Part shown: positions 33,989 to 46,900 of the stretch, piece by piece
How the letters are laid out: each line of letters starts with the position of its first letter
Position numbering within the stretch: the stretch's first letter is position 1
NCBI RefSeq assembly: GCF_007655135.1
Contig: NC_045134.1
Coordinates: 12,482,982 to 12,546,981, forward strand
DNA from: Punica granatum
Taxonomy: Eukaryota > Streptophyta > Magnoliopsida > Myrtales > Lythraceae
Reading direction: 5' to 3'
DNA: 64,000 bases
Made by a program: the position numbers and the translations under genes
The notes under the pieces: generated by a model
What the model saw: the letters and a program-made list of their open reading frames with translations, nothing else
What the model was told of the DNA's origin: nothing
The model's database searches: none

Positions 33989-36900
33989 TGTGCACACCCG
34001 AATTTCGCCTCGTCGGGGCACGTATGCGCGCGCCTAAATGCAACGCGGCTTGGGAGTGTCCACCTTCCCGAGGACGCGCGACGGACGCACGTGAGAAAGA
34101 GTCGCCACTTGCCATTTTACGACCCAAAGGTCGAGGGCCGGCAAGTTATCCGGGTCTAGGGGTACGGGGTACACCTAATAACTAAGGCATATGGTCTGCG
34201 AAACCCGAGGTTCCGAATTCGGGGGTTCTGTTACATGCGAGCCTATATCTCGCATGCCCTATCGGTACTCTAGCTTGTCTAGGCTTGCCATTTTTATTTA
34301 ATTACCGCTAATTAAGTTTCGCTCATCTCGCGCGTTTTGACACCGTAAATTCGAAAGAACACTCCGACCGTCCACTCTCCGACCGGGATTCTTATATAAA
34401 TAAATGTACAACATAAACCCTTACATTGTTCTCTCAAATAAATAAAAATATAAAATACAACAATTGAATCCCGGTCGGTTCGCATTCGGCCATGATTTCA
34501 CTCATGCTCACCGTATAGTTTTGGAAAAGACCAAAAATTAAATTAAATGCGCACTCGGTGTATGGGGGCATTGGACCCCGTAATCGACGGTTATGGGCGT
34601 TGGACCCAGTGTGAATCGAGTTCTAAAGGATCGGGCTCGATCCGCATAACAATCAAGTGCAAAAGATGTAACAAAGTAAGCTCAAATAAACAATCAATGG
34701 GGTTTTGTTATCACCGAATTTACGTGGATTAATTGATTATTAACCGAAGTATCTTGGCATACAAATCCTACCCTAAAACAAGCAAAAGGCAAGAGGGGAA
34801 TGGCATGTAGCATTCAGCATCATTTACCGGACCTGACAGACTGTGTGTGTCCGTGATCAAGTCTCGAATGTGTGGGTTGATTTTAAATTGTTATGTATCG
34901 TGGCACTTCGATTATGATAGGTTATTATAGAATGTGGATTTTGACACGAGAATCCTATAACCTAGTGCCTAACCCGCTATCCCCATTCTGTTTTCTATTA
35001 GGCCGAGTATGCGATTAAGTCGAATGTTGGTATCTTAAACCGTTATTCCCGATCTAACTACCCAAGATCATGCAGAGATAACAATAAATTGCAAATACGC
35101 CTTTTTGCCTTTGTATTGAAAATTTATTTTTGAAAAGAGAGAGACTACGCAATGCGGGCCACCTCGGCCTGTGACCGGCGCTGACTGATTCCCTCATTCT
35201 TCTAGGGTTATGCGAGAACCCCAAAAAAGTCAAAGAAACAGTCAATCTATTCGGAAGTGATCTAAAAAAGAACTTCCACACCCCGACTCGAGTTACCTAA
35301 AATTAGGAGGCCTCGAGTCAAAACATGCAAGTTCTTCCCAGACGTCCATGCCACATCGGATCACGAGTCTCAGATTTTAGTATGAAATTTGCGAATTTTG
35401 AAAAGAAGGCGTCAACACATATTTACACTTTATCGACGCGTATTTCCGATTAATTACCAATTCGTGCAAAATTATTAAAGTCGAATGAATTAATTAGTCA
35501 AATGAACGTCCCGTTTACTCGATTGGTGAAATCATTAAGTTTAATTAAAATCTGCTGAATGCTTTATTTTATTTTTGGGTTTCGAGCCGTCGAAACGATC
35601 AATAATAGATCGCCCGATAAACTCTAATTTCCAACATGATCACATAATACATATAATTACAAAAATAAAATATTTAAAGGCGGCACATACATTGTCAGTG
35701 GGTGATCCAAGTAGAAAAGGGTAAGATATTTTTTAGAAAATGTCCAGGGGGCTAAATTGAACGATGTTAAAAGATCAAGGATTGATTTGAAAATTCTAAA
35801 AAAATTGGGGATTGATTTGAAAATTCTAAAAATAGGGACTGTGTAAAAATTACTGAAAATGTCCTAGGACTCATTTGAAATGAATTTTAAAATCGAGACT
35901 AATCTGAAAAAAAACAAAAGAATGGCCCCAGGACAAAACTGAAACAACTCGAAAAGTTCCTAGGGATTCTTGAAAAATTCTAGGAATTCCAGGGCTGATT
36001 GGAAAATAGTAAAATGACTGGGACTTTATTGAAAAGAATTTTTGAAATTCGGGGCAGATCTAAAAGGGTGAAAAATGACCGGGACTAAACTGAAACAACT
36101 TGAAAAGTTCTTTGGGATGCTTAGAAAATTCTAAAAAAAATCCAAGGACTGATTGAAAAATAATAAAATGACCGAGATTTGATTGAAAATAATTTTTAGA
36201 TTCGGGGCAGATCATAAAAAAATAAAATACGTCCCCTGGGTTGAAATGTAACAAAATAGAAAGTTCGAAAAATCGAATTCATGACAAATCCGATCACCCA
36301 CGCGACCCAAGAACGCTCATTTCACATCAATTTCATCCAAGCAAACATAAATATTCAGAAATAGAGCCCTAAACATGCCACTAAGTAGAGGATTTACCTT
36401 GTTTGAGAAGATTAGGGGCAGATCTGTAAATAAAAAATAATAATTCGCCGGATCTGATGGGCTGTTGGGAGAATGGGCCGAACTGGGTCGAAGGGCTGGA
36501 CTGGGCCGACAGGGGCGACACTGGCGGGCTGCCGCTGGAATTCGGGCTGGGCCGAATCAGGCCGTTGCTGGGCCGGGCTGACTGCTGGACTGGGTTTGCT
36601 GCAACGGGGCCGTGCTGGGCTGGTGAGCCGCTGGGCTGGGCCGCCGAGATCTGGACTGGGCCACTGGATCTGGACTGGTCCGCTGGATCTGGACTGGTCC
36701 GCCGTGCATCCGCGAATCGGCGGGGATGGGGTGGACCGCCGAGGGCAACGATTTGCGGGGTGGTCCGAGCTCGGGCCTGCAAGGAAAATTAGGAGAGGGT
36801 AGGAGGTCAGTGGCGCGACTTGGCGAACGGAGGAAACCCGGGAGTTCGAGGGAAGTGTGTGCGGGAGGGAGTTGAGGAGGAAATGGCCGGGATTTCGCGG

Positions 36901-37671
36901 TTCCGAGTTATGGGAGCTGATGGCGAATGAGAGTCGAAGCTGAGGAGCGTCCGAACGAGCTGAGGGAGTCTGCCGAAATCGAGCTGTGGGTTTTTCTTCC
37001 GTGTGTGTTCCAGTCTTTTATTGGTGAACCCCTGCCTGAGCCAAAGATCCTGAGCTGCGGGATTTTTGGTTTCGAAAAAGTCGAGAGAACCCCCCACCCC
37101 GACAGAGAGAGAGCTCCGGTTTTTTTCGGATGGATCCAAGAATGTTGCGGCTAGGGTTTCCGTGATTTTTGGTTTCCGTTTTTCTTCGATTCCTTTCCGT
37201 TTTTGATTCCCCTGGTTCCCCCGCTCCTTGCTACCCGGGAAAAAGAAGAACAGTGGCGCCGGGCAGCAATTCCGGCAGCGGTCAGCAGCCCTGACCGGAT
37301 TTTTTTTTTTCGAATTCGACGCGCGTACAAATTAAAAATTTCGTCTTCTTGATTGGACGTCGGAAAAATAATTCGAGACCGTCATCGTGGTTAGAAAAAT
37401 TTGTCGATCGATATTACGTGATAAAATTATTTTCAATCTCGAATTTTGTCCCGAATTTTGAAAAATGACGTTGATGTACACGAAATTTGAAAACGTCCCA
37501 AACGGCATTATTTTTGAAAAAAATCATAAAATTGGTGTTAAATTAGGAAAATTTTCTATTTTCAAGAACTTCATGAATGCTCAAGTAATCAATCAGAAAT
37601 ACTTCCCTCACGGGTGGCAAAATGACGATTTTGCCTCTCTGGAACCGGTGGACCAAAATTAGGTGCTGACA
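33989..37671 (-). repeat. Left LTR (3' LTR in element orientation), 3683 bp
   Basis: It is near-identical to 43965-47660. A GC-rich segment at about 36450-36720 has imperfect repeats of GGGCTGGACTGGGCCG type and three copies of a CTGGATCTGGACTGGTCCG-like unit. Between 35700 and 36250 it holds degenerate repeats around GATTGAAAAATTCTA. Open frames of 110-133 codons on either strand are shared by both LTRs only because the LTRs are recent duplicates; I see no protein family in them. Confidence 0.95.
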
Positions 37672-37685
37672 GCTTGCCCCTCTTT
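37672..37685 (-). other. Polypurine tract of the Ogre-like element
   Basis: On the minus strand AAAGAGGGGCAAGC directly precedes the LTR start TGTCAGCACC. This is the expected plus-strand primer site. Confidence 0.85.
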
Positions 37686-37826
37686 GATTGTATGCTCGGA
37701 TAAAGGATGCAACCAAAGACTTTAAGAAGCACCTTGTTTGGTCCCGGCAATCGTCTGGCCATTCTCCTCGTTTGTGCTAATATGTGGGCCTGTTGCGAAA
37801 TAGTAAAAAAAATCATAAAATAGTAA

Positions 37827-39668
37827 ATGTGGACGAAGTCCGAAAAGTAGTAAATGAGGATACGAAGTCCGGGATGCAGTGAATGCGGACACGAAGTCCG
37901 GGATGCAGTCAATGAGGAGACGAAGTCCGGGATGCAGTGAATGTAGACACGAAGTCCGGGAAGCAGTAAATGAGGATACGAAGTCCGGAAAGCAATAAAT
38001 GAGGACACGAAGTCCGAAATGGAGTATAATGCGGACACGAAGTCCGGAATGCAGTGAATGCGGACACGAAGTCCGGAAAGCAGTAAATGAGGACACGAAG
38101 TCCGAAATGGAGTAGAATACAGACACGAAGTCCGAAATGCAGTGAATGCGGACACGAAGTCCGGAATGCAGTGAATGCGGACACGAAGTCCGGAATGCAG
38201 TGAATGCGGACACGAAGTCCGGAAAGCAGTAAATGAGGACACGAAGTCCGGAATGCAATGAATGTGAACACGAAGTCCAAAATGCAGTATATGCGGACGC
38301 GAAGTTGAAAATGCAGTGAATGCGGACACGAAGTCCGGAAAGCAGTAAATGAGGACACGAAGTCCGGAATGCAATAGACACGGACACGAAGTCCGGAATG
38401 CAACGAATGTGGACACGAAGTCCAAAATGCAATAGATACAGACGCGAAGTCCAAAATGCAGTGAATGCGGACACGAAGTCCGGAAAGTAGTAAATGAGGA
38501 CATGAAGTCCGGGATGCAGTGAATGCGGACACGAAGTCCGGAATGCAATGAATGTGGACACGAAGTCTAAAATGCAGTAGATGCGGACACGAAGTCCGGA
38601 ATGCAATGAATGTGGACACGAAATCCGAAAAGCAGTAAAGATGGACACGAAATCCTGGACGCGAAATCCAAAAAGCAGTAAAGATAGACACGAAGTCCTG
38701 GACGCGAAATTCGAAAAGCAGTAAAGATGGACGCGAAACAGTAAAGATGGACGCGAAGTCCGAAAAGCAGTAAAGATGGACGCGAAGTCCGAAAAGCAGT
38801 AAAGATGGACGCGAAGTCCGAAAAGCAGTAAAGATGGACGCGAAGTCCTGGACACGAAGTCCGAAAAGCAGTAAAGATGAACCCGAAGTCCTGGACGCGA
38901 AGTCCGAAAAGCAATAAAGATGGACACGAAGTCCTGGACGCGAAGTCCGAAAAGCAATAAAGATGGACACGAAGTCCTGGACGCGAAGTCCGAAAAACGG
39001 TAAAGATGGACACGAAGTCCTGTACGCGAAGTCCGAAAAGCGGTAAAGATGGACACGAAGTCCTGGACGCGAAGTCCGAAAAGCGGTAAAGATGGACACG
39101 AAGTCCTGGACGCGAAGTCCGAAAAGCGGCAAAGATCGACACGAAGTCCTGGACGCGAAGTCCGAAAAGCGATAAAGATGGACACGAAGTCCGAAAAGCA
39201 GTAAAGATAGACGCGAAGTCCTGGACGCGAAGTCCGAAAAGCAGTAAAGATGGACCCGAAGTCCTGGACGCGAAATCCGAAAAGCAATAAAGATGGACGC
39301 AAAGTCCTGGACGCGAAGTCCGAAAAGCAATAAAGATGGACGCAAAGTCCTGGACGCGAAGTCCGAAAAACGGTAAAGATGGACCCGAAGTCCTGGACGC
39401 GAAGTCCGAAAAGCGGTAAAGATGGACCCGAAGTCCTGGACGCGAAGTCCGAAAAGCGGTAAAGATGGACACGAAGTCCTGGACGCGATGTCCGAAAAGC
39501 GGTAAAGATGGACGCGAAGTCCGAAAAGGGATAAAGATGGACACGAAGTCCCGGATGCGAAATCCGAAAAGCGGTAAAGATGGACACGAAGTCCGAAAAG
39601 CAGAAACGATGGACACGAAGTCCTAGACCCGAAGTCCGAAAAACAGTAAAGATGGACACGAAGTTTAG
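37827..39668 (-). repeat. Tandem array, 29-bp and 43-bp units, in the element's 3' UTR
   Basis: The left half (37827 to about 38640) is built of 29-bp units such as GCAGTGAATGCGGACACGAA followed by GTCCGGAAT. The right half mixes 29-bp units with 43-bp units that carry an extra 14 bp (CGAAGTCCTGGACG type), doubling the core. The core GGAC-ACGAA-GTCC is an inverted repeat with a 4-bp stem, kept in nearly every unit. The unit has no stop in any minus-strand frame, so reading frames of 645, 637, 349 and 319 codons overlap on that strand. They are a by-product of the array and not genes. The location between interior and polypurine tract matches the satellite-like 3'-UTR arrays known in plant gypsy elements. 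Confidence 0.96.
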
Positions 39669-42600
39669 AAAGCAGTAACGGTGGGCATGATGCGAAAATG
39701 CGGGGAATGTAGAAGCAACGACTAGTGTTAGGGAATGGCGCGGGGCGCCGAAGAGGGGCGCTTGGCATTGGGTCGTGGCTTTGTTGGGATGGTGTAGTGG
39801 TAGGCGTGGCTTGCATTGCCACCGGGGTGGTTGTGCTTTGCTAGAGGCCCGCTTTGCCCCTTAGGCGGTTGTACGTCTGATTTGCCAAAAGCCAACCCTG
39901 CTGTTGGATCGATTGTTTGTTACTCTTGCTGGCAGCTGGTCTCGCCGCTGAAGCGATTGCTTGCTGGGAATGCCCTGGTCTCGCCAATGGGATTTTTGCT
40001 TGCGAGGCGGTTGCTCGTTGCCGGTTGGGCGGTTGTTCATTTGCTAGGGATCGACGTCTAGCGATGCGGGACTCGAGCTCTGAGAGCGCCTACGTACCCT
40101 CTTGGACTGGGGATCAGAGTCCGCCGTAGTTCTTGCGCTTGTTGTACCTGTGATCCTGACATCATTAGTAAGTCATGGGATTACTAGCAATTTATAAGCA
40201 CAGGTAAAAGGATGTGCTCGCGACGCATTTTCTTCAGTTTCGGGTCGCCTGGGCGACCCGTAGAGAGTTTTTACTTTGGCGATGCGAATGAGATCCCATT
40301 TTCGATGGCCTCAATGCGAGGCCTCCAAGGCTCCTGTTGGCCATTCACGAGCATATCGAGACATTCTCAATGATGCCCTAGCGGCTCTGTCGATTATTTG
40401 ACGCGCACGTCGGTTTAGGACCCTTCTCGTCAGGGTACCGTAGGGCGGCTACGCTTGTGACCTGCATGGGGATTTCTGTGCAAATTTGGTTAGACCTCAG
40501 TCTATTCATTTCCAAAGTGTTATGACTTGACTCCCGGAGATGAGTGTCTAGGATTTTGGCTTTGTGGTAGCCGATTGTAGGGTGGCTATGACCCATTTAG
40601 AGTCATTCATGAGCCGAGAGAAAAGAGAAAGCATGGGGAGCACGTTGCCCCAAGCTAAAAAGGATACACAGATTCACGCCTTCAAAGAGATGTACCCCCC
40701 TTTCTCTTCCATCCTCCGGTTGGTGTTGGCTGTCTTGAACTGCTTGGATTGCGTGCTTGGTCGCCCGCTGTGCTTGAGGAAGAATTCGCCTTAGACAGTT
40801 GAGTCGTGCAGGAGAGCCGATCGGGGATCGTGTTGGAGTAGATAACCTGACCATTTCCCTTGGGGACCCTTGGTCCGCGCAGTGTGCAAAAGCCTAGGGT
40901 GACTGTTTTGTTTATCTCTCGTTTTACTCTCATTTTGCTACGGTTACCCACCTCGGGATCGTACCTCTCAACCTAAAGGGGATTAGCTCTCCTTTTGCCA
41001 CGACTGCCCGCCTCGGGATTTTCAATCGTGCCTCTCTCTTGCCCTAACTTTTGCCTAGGTCGCCCCGAGGGGTTTTCGACCTAGCGGGCTCGATTATTTT
41101 GTCTCTCGAGTTTGCAAGGGCGAAGGGTTCGAAGGATTCAACCTCCGAGTGCATTGTGTTCTGTCTTCGTCGAGGAGTTGCGTCTGCTGCTCCCCTTTTT
41201 GTCGGGATTTGTTGATTTCTTCTTCGAATTGGTGGTGCCGGAGTTTTATATCTCGGCGGTGCTTTGTTTTGTTCAATGGCGGGTTTTTTCCCGCGTCTTT
41301 TCTCTCTCTCTTCATTGGCGGGTTTTTCCCGCTTCTTTTCGCTCTGTTTTTTTTCTTGCAGCTGGGGTTTGTTTTGTCCCCCGTGTATTTGTTGGAAACT
41401 CCTCGACTTTGCATTGCGTGGCCGCTTTGGTGTGCCTTGCCCTATTTCGTGAGGGTCGGCCCTTCATGGAGATTTGGCTTCAGGATATTCGGAAGCCGAA
41501 CTTCGCACTGCTCGTCCTTGCAAACTTTACAAATGATTTCCTCTATTGTCTAAGAAGAAGAATAAGATTTGCCCTGGGGTGTAGGTGACCAAGGTTGCCC
41601 CGACATGAGTGTTGAACGCGGATGCCCCGATCTTCGTGGTCTGCGTCGGACACGATTCTTGACCGTGTTTTGTCGCTCCCGTGGAAGGTGCCCCTAGGAG
41701 GATAGGTGCTCTTGAAATCGGCGTACATGCTTTGCTTCAGGGGCCATGCTTGCTATCGACTGAGATGGTTGGGTTGACAGCATGTGGCTCACTCAGTTGT
41801 TTTTGTCTTCGGCTTCGTTAAAAGGGGGTACTTCTGCATCAAGCCTCTTTCCTATCGAAGTATAGGGAGAGAGACCCGATAGGAGTTCTCGTGGAAGTGT
41901 GAACCCGTGTATCGCTCTTCGCCTGTAACCGGCGTGCCCCTGTGAAGGATGACAAAGAATATGATGTATTAGGTGATTATACGGTGAAATATGTGGTAAG
42001 AAATGTAATGTGGACCCATGGGAAGTTCCCTCATCCAGCGCGCGACCCATGGGGTGTCGCGCGTGGGGACACTCAATTTTGGGAGTCCGGTCATCGCCAC
42101 GCTGGAGCAGTTAGACTGTGACTGGGAACCGCATAGTTGTACTTTCCCCGATTGCGGGTTGGTCTGCGCAGCCGTCCTAGGGAAAGCTCGAGGAGCCAAA
42201 TCCCATTAGGACATGCGAATCGGACAGGTCCGACAGAACTAATAGGGCGTCTTCGAGACTGTTCAAGTGCCCCTTGAATGGTTTATTCATGCCGAGAGCT
42301 CGTTTGGAAATGCGAATAAATGTAAAAGAGCTTTTAAAGGAGAGTGTGTGTTGCCCCGGTAGAAGGTCGGTGGCCATAGTGGAGGGTGGGTTGGGCCCAT
42401 TCTTCGATTGACAGTGTGATCGTGTTGGAAGCCCCGTGGCGGGTGGGTTGAGACATGCTATGTTCGTTGGAGCTATCGCCTGTGATCTTTCGTAGAGGGA
42501 GGGTCGGTCTTCAGTGTTTGAAGTTCAAGGAGGTAGCAGAGAAGCATTTCCTGTCTCGATTGTGGTCGTTTAGAACTCAAGTTACCTTCTTGTCGATTAT

Positions 42601-43942
42601 TTCCTGCAATGGGAAAAGGGGAACGATGAAAGAGCAAACGATGTTCGCAATTTTAACGCAAGGGCGTAGGGGATCGAACTAGCCTGGTAGGCGTCATGCG
42701 AGTGCGCCGAGGATGTGTGCATGGGTGAGGTGGAGGCATGCTCGCACGATGCGGAAGGACGCACTCGGTTGTGCTGGTGGATGTGCTCAGTTGAGCGAAG
42801 AGATGTGCATGCTCTTGATCACGCGATGACGTTTGGTTGCGCGGGGTTAGTGAGAAGGTAGCTTTGCCAAAGAAGGTGGATCGGCCCTCAGGTCACAACT
42901 TGCCTTGCCGTGAAAGTCGTGATCGGTCTACCTGCGAAGAAGATCTTCACTCACTTGCATGGTGGGACGTTAGTTGTTATGCAAAACAGTAAATGAGTAG
43001 GATACATGCGATGCGTGAGTTTTTCAAAACTAATGCCGCCATTCACATTGACTCAAAACGATCAAAGTACAATGTAAATTTTGTAAAATAAAGCCCTAAG
43101 CCAGTCTTCCACCACACTCGGAGTTTGAGCGAGCGCGTCATTGGATTTCTATAGTGGGTCTGAGCGAGCTCCCTCTGAGGTTGTGGTTGGCTGACTAGTT
43201 CCTCATCTTTCTTAGCAGCTTATCGGCGAAAGTGATCGATCATGTTGTTAGTGAGGTCGACTATGGTAGCTGTGCCTGAAGTGGGGGATGTTCGGGCAGA
43301 TGTGCCAGTCTTTGTTTGTGGAGACCCGGTGGACCCTCGTGTGTTGATGGACTTTGTCGAGGCACGAGCAAGAGGCCGAGCAAGGCGTCTCTTACCAAGA
43401 CGAAAGGAAGACTGACTTAGGACTCGTCCATATGAATGACACCCTAATTTTGAAAAACAGATGATGCATGTGTGCGAAGAAGGTAAATGCCCACGGCTTA
43501 GTACAAATTACAAGGTACATCGCTCTTGAAACAGGAAAGACTCAAGTGGCACGCAGGCCGATTCGATAGACTATTTGTCGAAGCCGGGTTGGAGGATGGC
43601 ATGGAGGCTCAGCACAATGCATGGTTTTAGTGCTACAAGGACCGTATTACCTAGAGATGGGGGCTCCCGTCTCAAGGGTATCAATTCCTTGAATTCGGGC
43701 GGGGATCTTTGGGGGCCTAATCGACGGTCCAACCGTGCGACGTACCCTTACTCGGAACCCCTATCTAACCTGTGTTTCCTAATATCGGTCGTGGGACGCG
43801 ACCCATCGGTACCTAAAGATAGTATGATATGCGGTGTATGTGTAGGAAATAAATGCGCGAAAAGTAAATGAACCATAAGTAAAAGAAAGCGGTAAATAAA
43901 CGAGCAAACAGACAAGCGGAATCGAGCCCGAACCCTCTAAAT
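39669..43942 (-). other. Interior of the Ogre-like element, no gag-pol
   Basis: In element orientation this 4.3 kb runs from the PBS to the tandem array, where an autonomous relative would have ORF1, gag and pol. I see only short broken frames without retroviral motifs: no zinc knuckle, no FxDD-type RT and no DD-E integrase. It is GC-richer than the chromosomal flanks. A duplicated hairpin, GCGGG-T6-CCCGC at 41279-41294 and GCGGG-T5-CCCGC at 41318-41332, stands out. It is probably untranslated leader or filler sequence. Confidence 0.7.
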
Positions 43943-43961
43943 GTCCCCAGTGGAGTCGCCA
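43943..43961 (-). other. Primer binding site (tRNA-Arg type)
   Basis: Read on the minus strand, TGGCGACTCCACTGGGGAC starts three bases after the LTR terminus CGCACA. It begins TGG, as required to pair with a tRNA CCA end, and resembles the tRNA-Arg PBS reported for Ogre elements. The tRNA identity is from family knowledge and was not computed here. Confidence 0.8.
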
Positions 43962-43964
43962 AGC

Positions 43965-46900
43965 TGTGCGCACCCGAATTTCGCCTCGTCGGGGCACGCA
44001 TGCGCGCGCCTAAATACAACGCGGCTTGGGAGTGTCCACCTTCCCGGGGACGCGCGACGGACGCACGTGAGAAGGAGTCGCCACTTGCCATTTTACGACC
44101 CAAAGGTTGAGGGCCGGCAAGTTACCCGGGTCTAGGGGTACGGGGTACACCTAATAACTAAGGCATATGGTCTGCGAAACCCGAGGTTCCGAATTCGGGG
44201 GTTCTGTTACATGCGAGCCTATATCTCGCATGCCCTATCGGTACTCTAGCTTGTCTAGGCTTGCCATTTTTATTTAATTACCGCTTAATTAAGTTTCGCT
44301 CATCTCGCGCGTTTTGACACCGTAAATTCGAAAGAACACTCCGACCGTCCACTCTCCGATCGGGATTCTTATATAAATAAATGTACAACATAAACCCTTA
44401 CATTGTTCTCTCAAATAAATAAAAATATAAAATACAACAATTGAATCCCGGTCGGTTCGCATTCGGCCATGATTTCACTCATGCTCACCGTATAGTTTTG
44501 GAAAAGACCAAAAATTAAATTAAATGCGCACTCGGTGTATGGGGGCATTGGACCCCGTAATCGACGGTTATGGGCGTTGGACCTAGTATGAATCGAGTCC
44601 TAAAGGATCGGGCTCGATCCGCATAACAATCAAGTGCAAAAGATGTAACAAAGTAAGCTCAAATAAACAATCAATGGGGTTTTGTTATCACCGAATTTAC
44701 GTGGATTAATTGATTATTAACCGAAGTATCTTGGCATACAAATCCTACCCTAAAACAAGCAAAAGGCAAGAGGGGAATGGCATGTAGCATTCAGCATCAT
44801 TTACCGGACCTGACAGACTATGTGTGTCCGTGATCAAGTCTCGAATGTGTGGGTTGATTTTAAATTGTTATGTATCGTGGCACTTCGATTATGATAGGTT
44901 ATTATAGAATGTGGATTTTGACACGAGAATCCTATAACCTAGTGCCTAACCCACTATCCCCATTCTGTTTTCTATTAGGCCGAGTATGCGATTAAGTCGA
45001 ATGTTGGTATTTTAAACCGTTATTCCCGATCTAACTACCCAAGATCATGCAGAGATAACAATAAATTGCAAATACGCCTTTTTGCCTTTGTATTGAAAAT
45101 TTATTTTTGAAAAGAGAGAGACTACGCAATGCGGGCCATCTCGGCCTGTAACCGGCGCTGACTGATTCCCTGATTCTTCTAGGATTATGCGAGAACCCCA
45201 AAAAAGTCAAAGAAACGGTCAATCTATCCGGAAGTGATCTAAAAAAGAACTTCCACACCCCGACTCGAGTTACCTAAAATTAGGAGGCCTCGAGTCAAAA
45301 CATGCAAGTTCTTCCCAGATGTCCATGCCACATCGGATCACGAGTCTCAGATTTTAGTATGAAATTTGCGAATTTTGAAAAGAAGGCGTCAACACATATT
45401 TACACTTTATCGACGCGTATTTCCGATTAATTACCAATTCGTGCAAAATTATTAAAGTCGAATGAATTAATTAGTCAAATGAACGTCCCGTTTACTCGAT
45501 TGGTGAAATCATTAAGTTTAATTAAAATCTGCTGAATGCTTTATTTTATTTTTTGGGTTTCGAGCCGTCGAAACGATCAATAATAGATCGCCCGATAAAC
45601 TCTAATTTCCAACATGATCACATAATACATATAATTACAAAAATAAAATATTTAAAGGCGGCACATACATTGTCGGTGGGTGATCCAAGTAGAAAAGGGT
45701 AAGATATTTTTTAGAAAATGTCCAGGGGCTAAATTGAACGATGTTAAAAGATCAAGGATTTATTTGAAAATTCTAAAAAAATTGGGGATTGATTTGAAAA
45801 TTCTAAAAATAGGGACTGTGTAAAAATTACTGAAAATGTCCTAGGACTCATTTGAAATGAATTTGAAAATCGAGACTAATCTGAAAAAAACAAAAGAATG
45901 GCCCCAGGACTAAACTGAAACAACTCGAAAAGTTCCTAGGGATTCTTGAAAAATTCTAGGAATTCCAGGGCTGATTGGAAAATAGTAAAATGACTGGGAC
46001 TTTATTGAAAAGAATTTTTGAAATTCGGGGCAGATCTAAAAGGGCGAAAAATGACCCCGGGACTAAACTGAAACAACTTGAAAAGTTCTTTGGGATGCTT
46101 AGAAAATTCTGAAAAAATCCAAGGACTGATTGAAAAATAATAAAATGACCGATATTTGATTGAAAATAATTTTTAGATTCGGGGCAGATCATAAAAAAAT
46201 AAAATACGTCCCCTGGGCTGAAATGTAACAAAATAGAAAGTTCGAAAAATCGAATTCATGACAAATCCGATCACCCACGCGACCCAAGAACGCTCATTTC
46301 ACATCAATTTCATCCAAGCAAACATAAATATTCAGAAATAGAGCCCTAAACATGCCACTAAGTAGAGGATTTACCTTGTTTGAGAAGATTAGGGGCAGAT
46401 CTGTAAATAAAAAATAATAATTCGCCGGATCTGATGGGCTGTTGGGAGAATGGGCCGAACTGGGTCGAAGGGCTGGACTGGACCGAAGGGTTGGACTGGG
46501 CCGACAGGGGCGACACTGGCGGGCTGCTGCTGGAATTCGGGCTGGGCCGAATTAGGCCGTTGCCGGGCTGACTGCTGGACTGGGTTTGCTGCAACTGGAC
46601 CGTGCTGGGCTGGTGAGCCGCTGGGCTGGGCCGCCGAGATCTGGACTGGGCCACTGGATCTGGACTGGTCCGCTGGATCTGGACTGGTCCGCCGTGCGTC
46701 CGCGAATCGCCGGGGATGGGGGGGACCGCCGAGGGCAACGATTTGCGGGGTGGTCCGAGCTCGGGCCTGCAAGGAAAATTAAGAGAGGGTAGGAGGTCAG
46801 TGGCGCGACTTGGCGAACAGAGGAAACCCGAGAGTTCGAGGGAAGTGTGTGCGGGAGGGAGTTGAGGAGGAGATGGCCGGGATTTCGCGGTTCCGAGTTA

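Noticed and set aside
36381..37139. Open frames of 110-133 codons in the LTRs, repeated at 46358-47129
   Set aside because: They are conserved only because the two LTRs are recent copies; proline/glutamine-rich translations come from GC-rich repeats.
37589..39822. Overlapping minus-strand reading frames of 319-645 codons
   Set aside because: They consist entirely of the 29/43-bp tandem array read in three frames; no signal, domain or codon bias supports a protein.
40564..42682. Several frames of 60-158 codons inside the Ogre-like element
   Set aside because: No gag, protease, RT or integrase motif; GC-rich DNA keeps frames open by chance on both strands.
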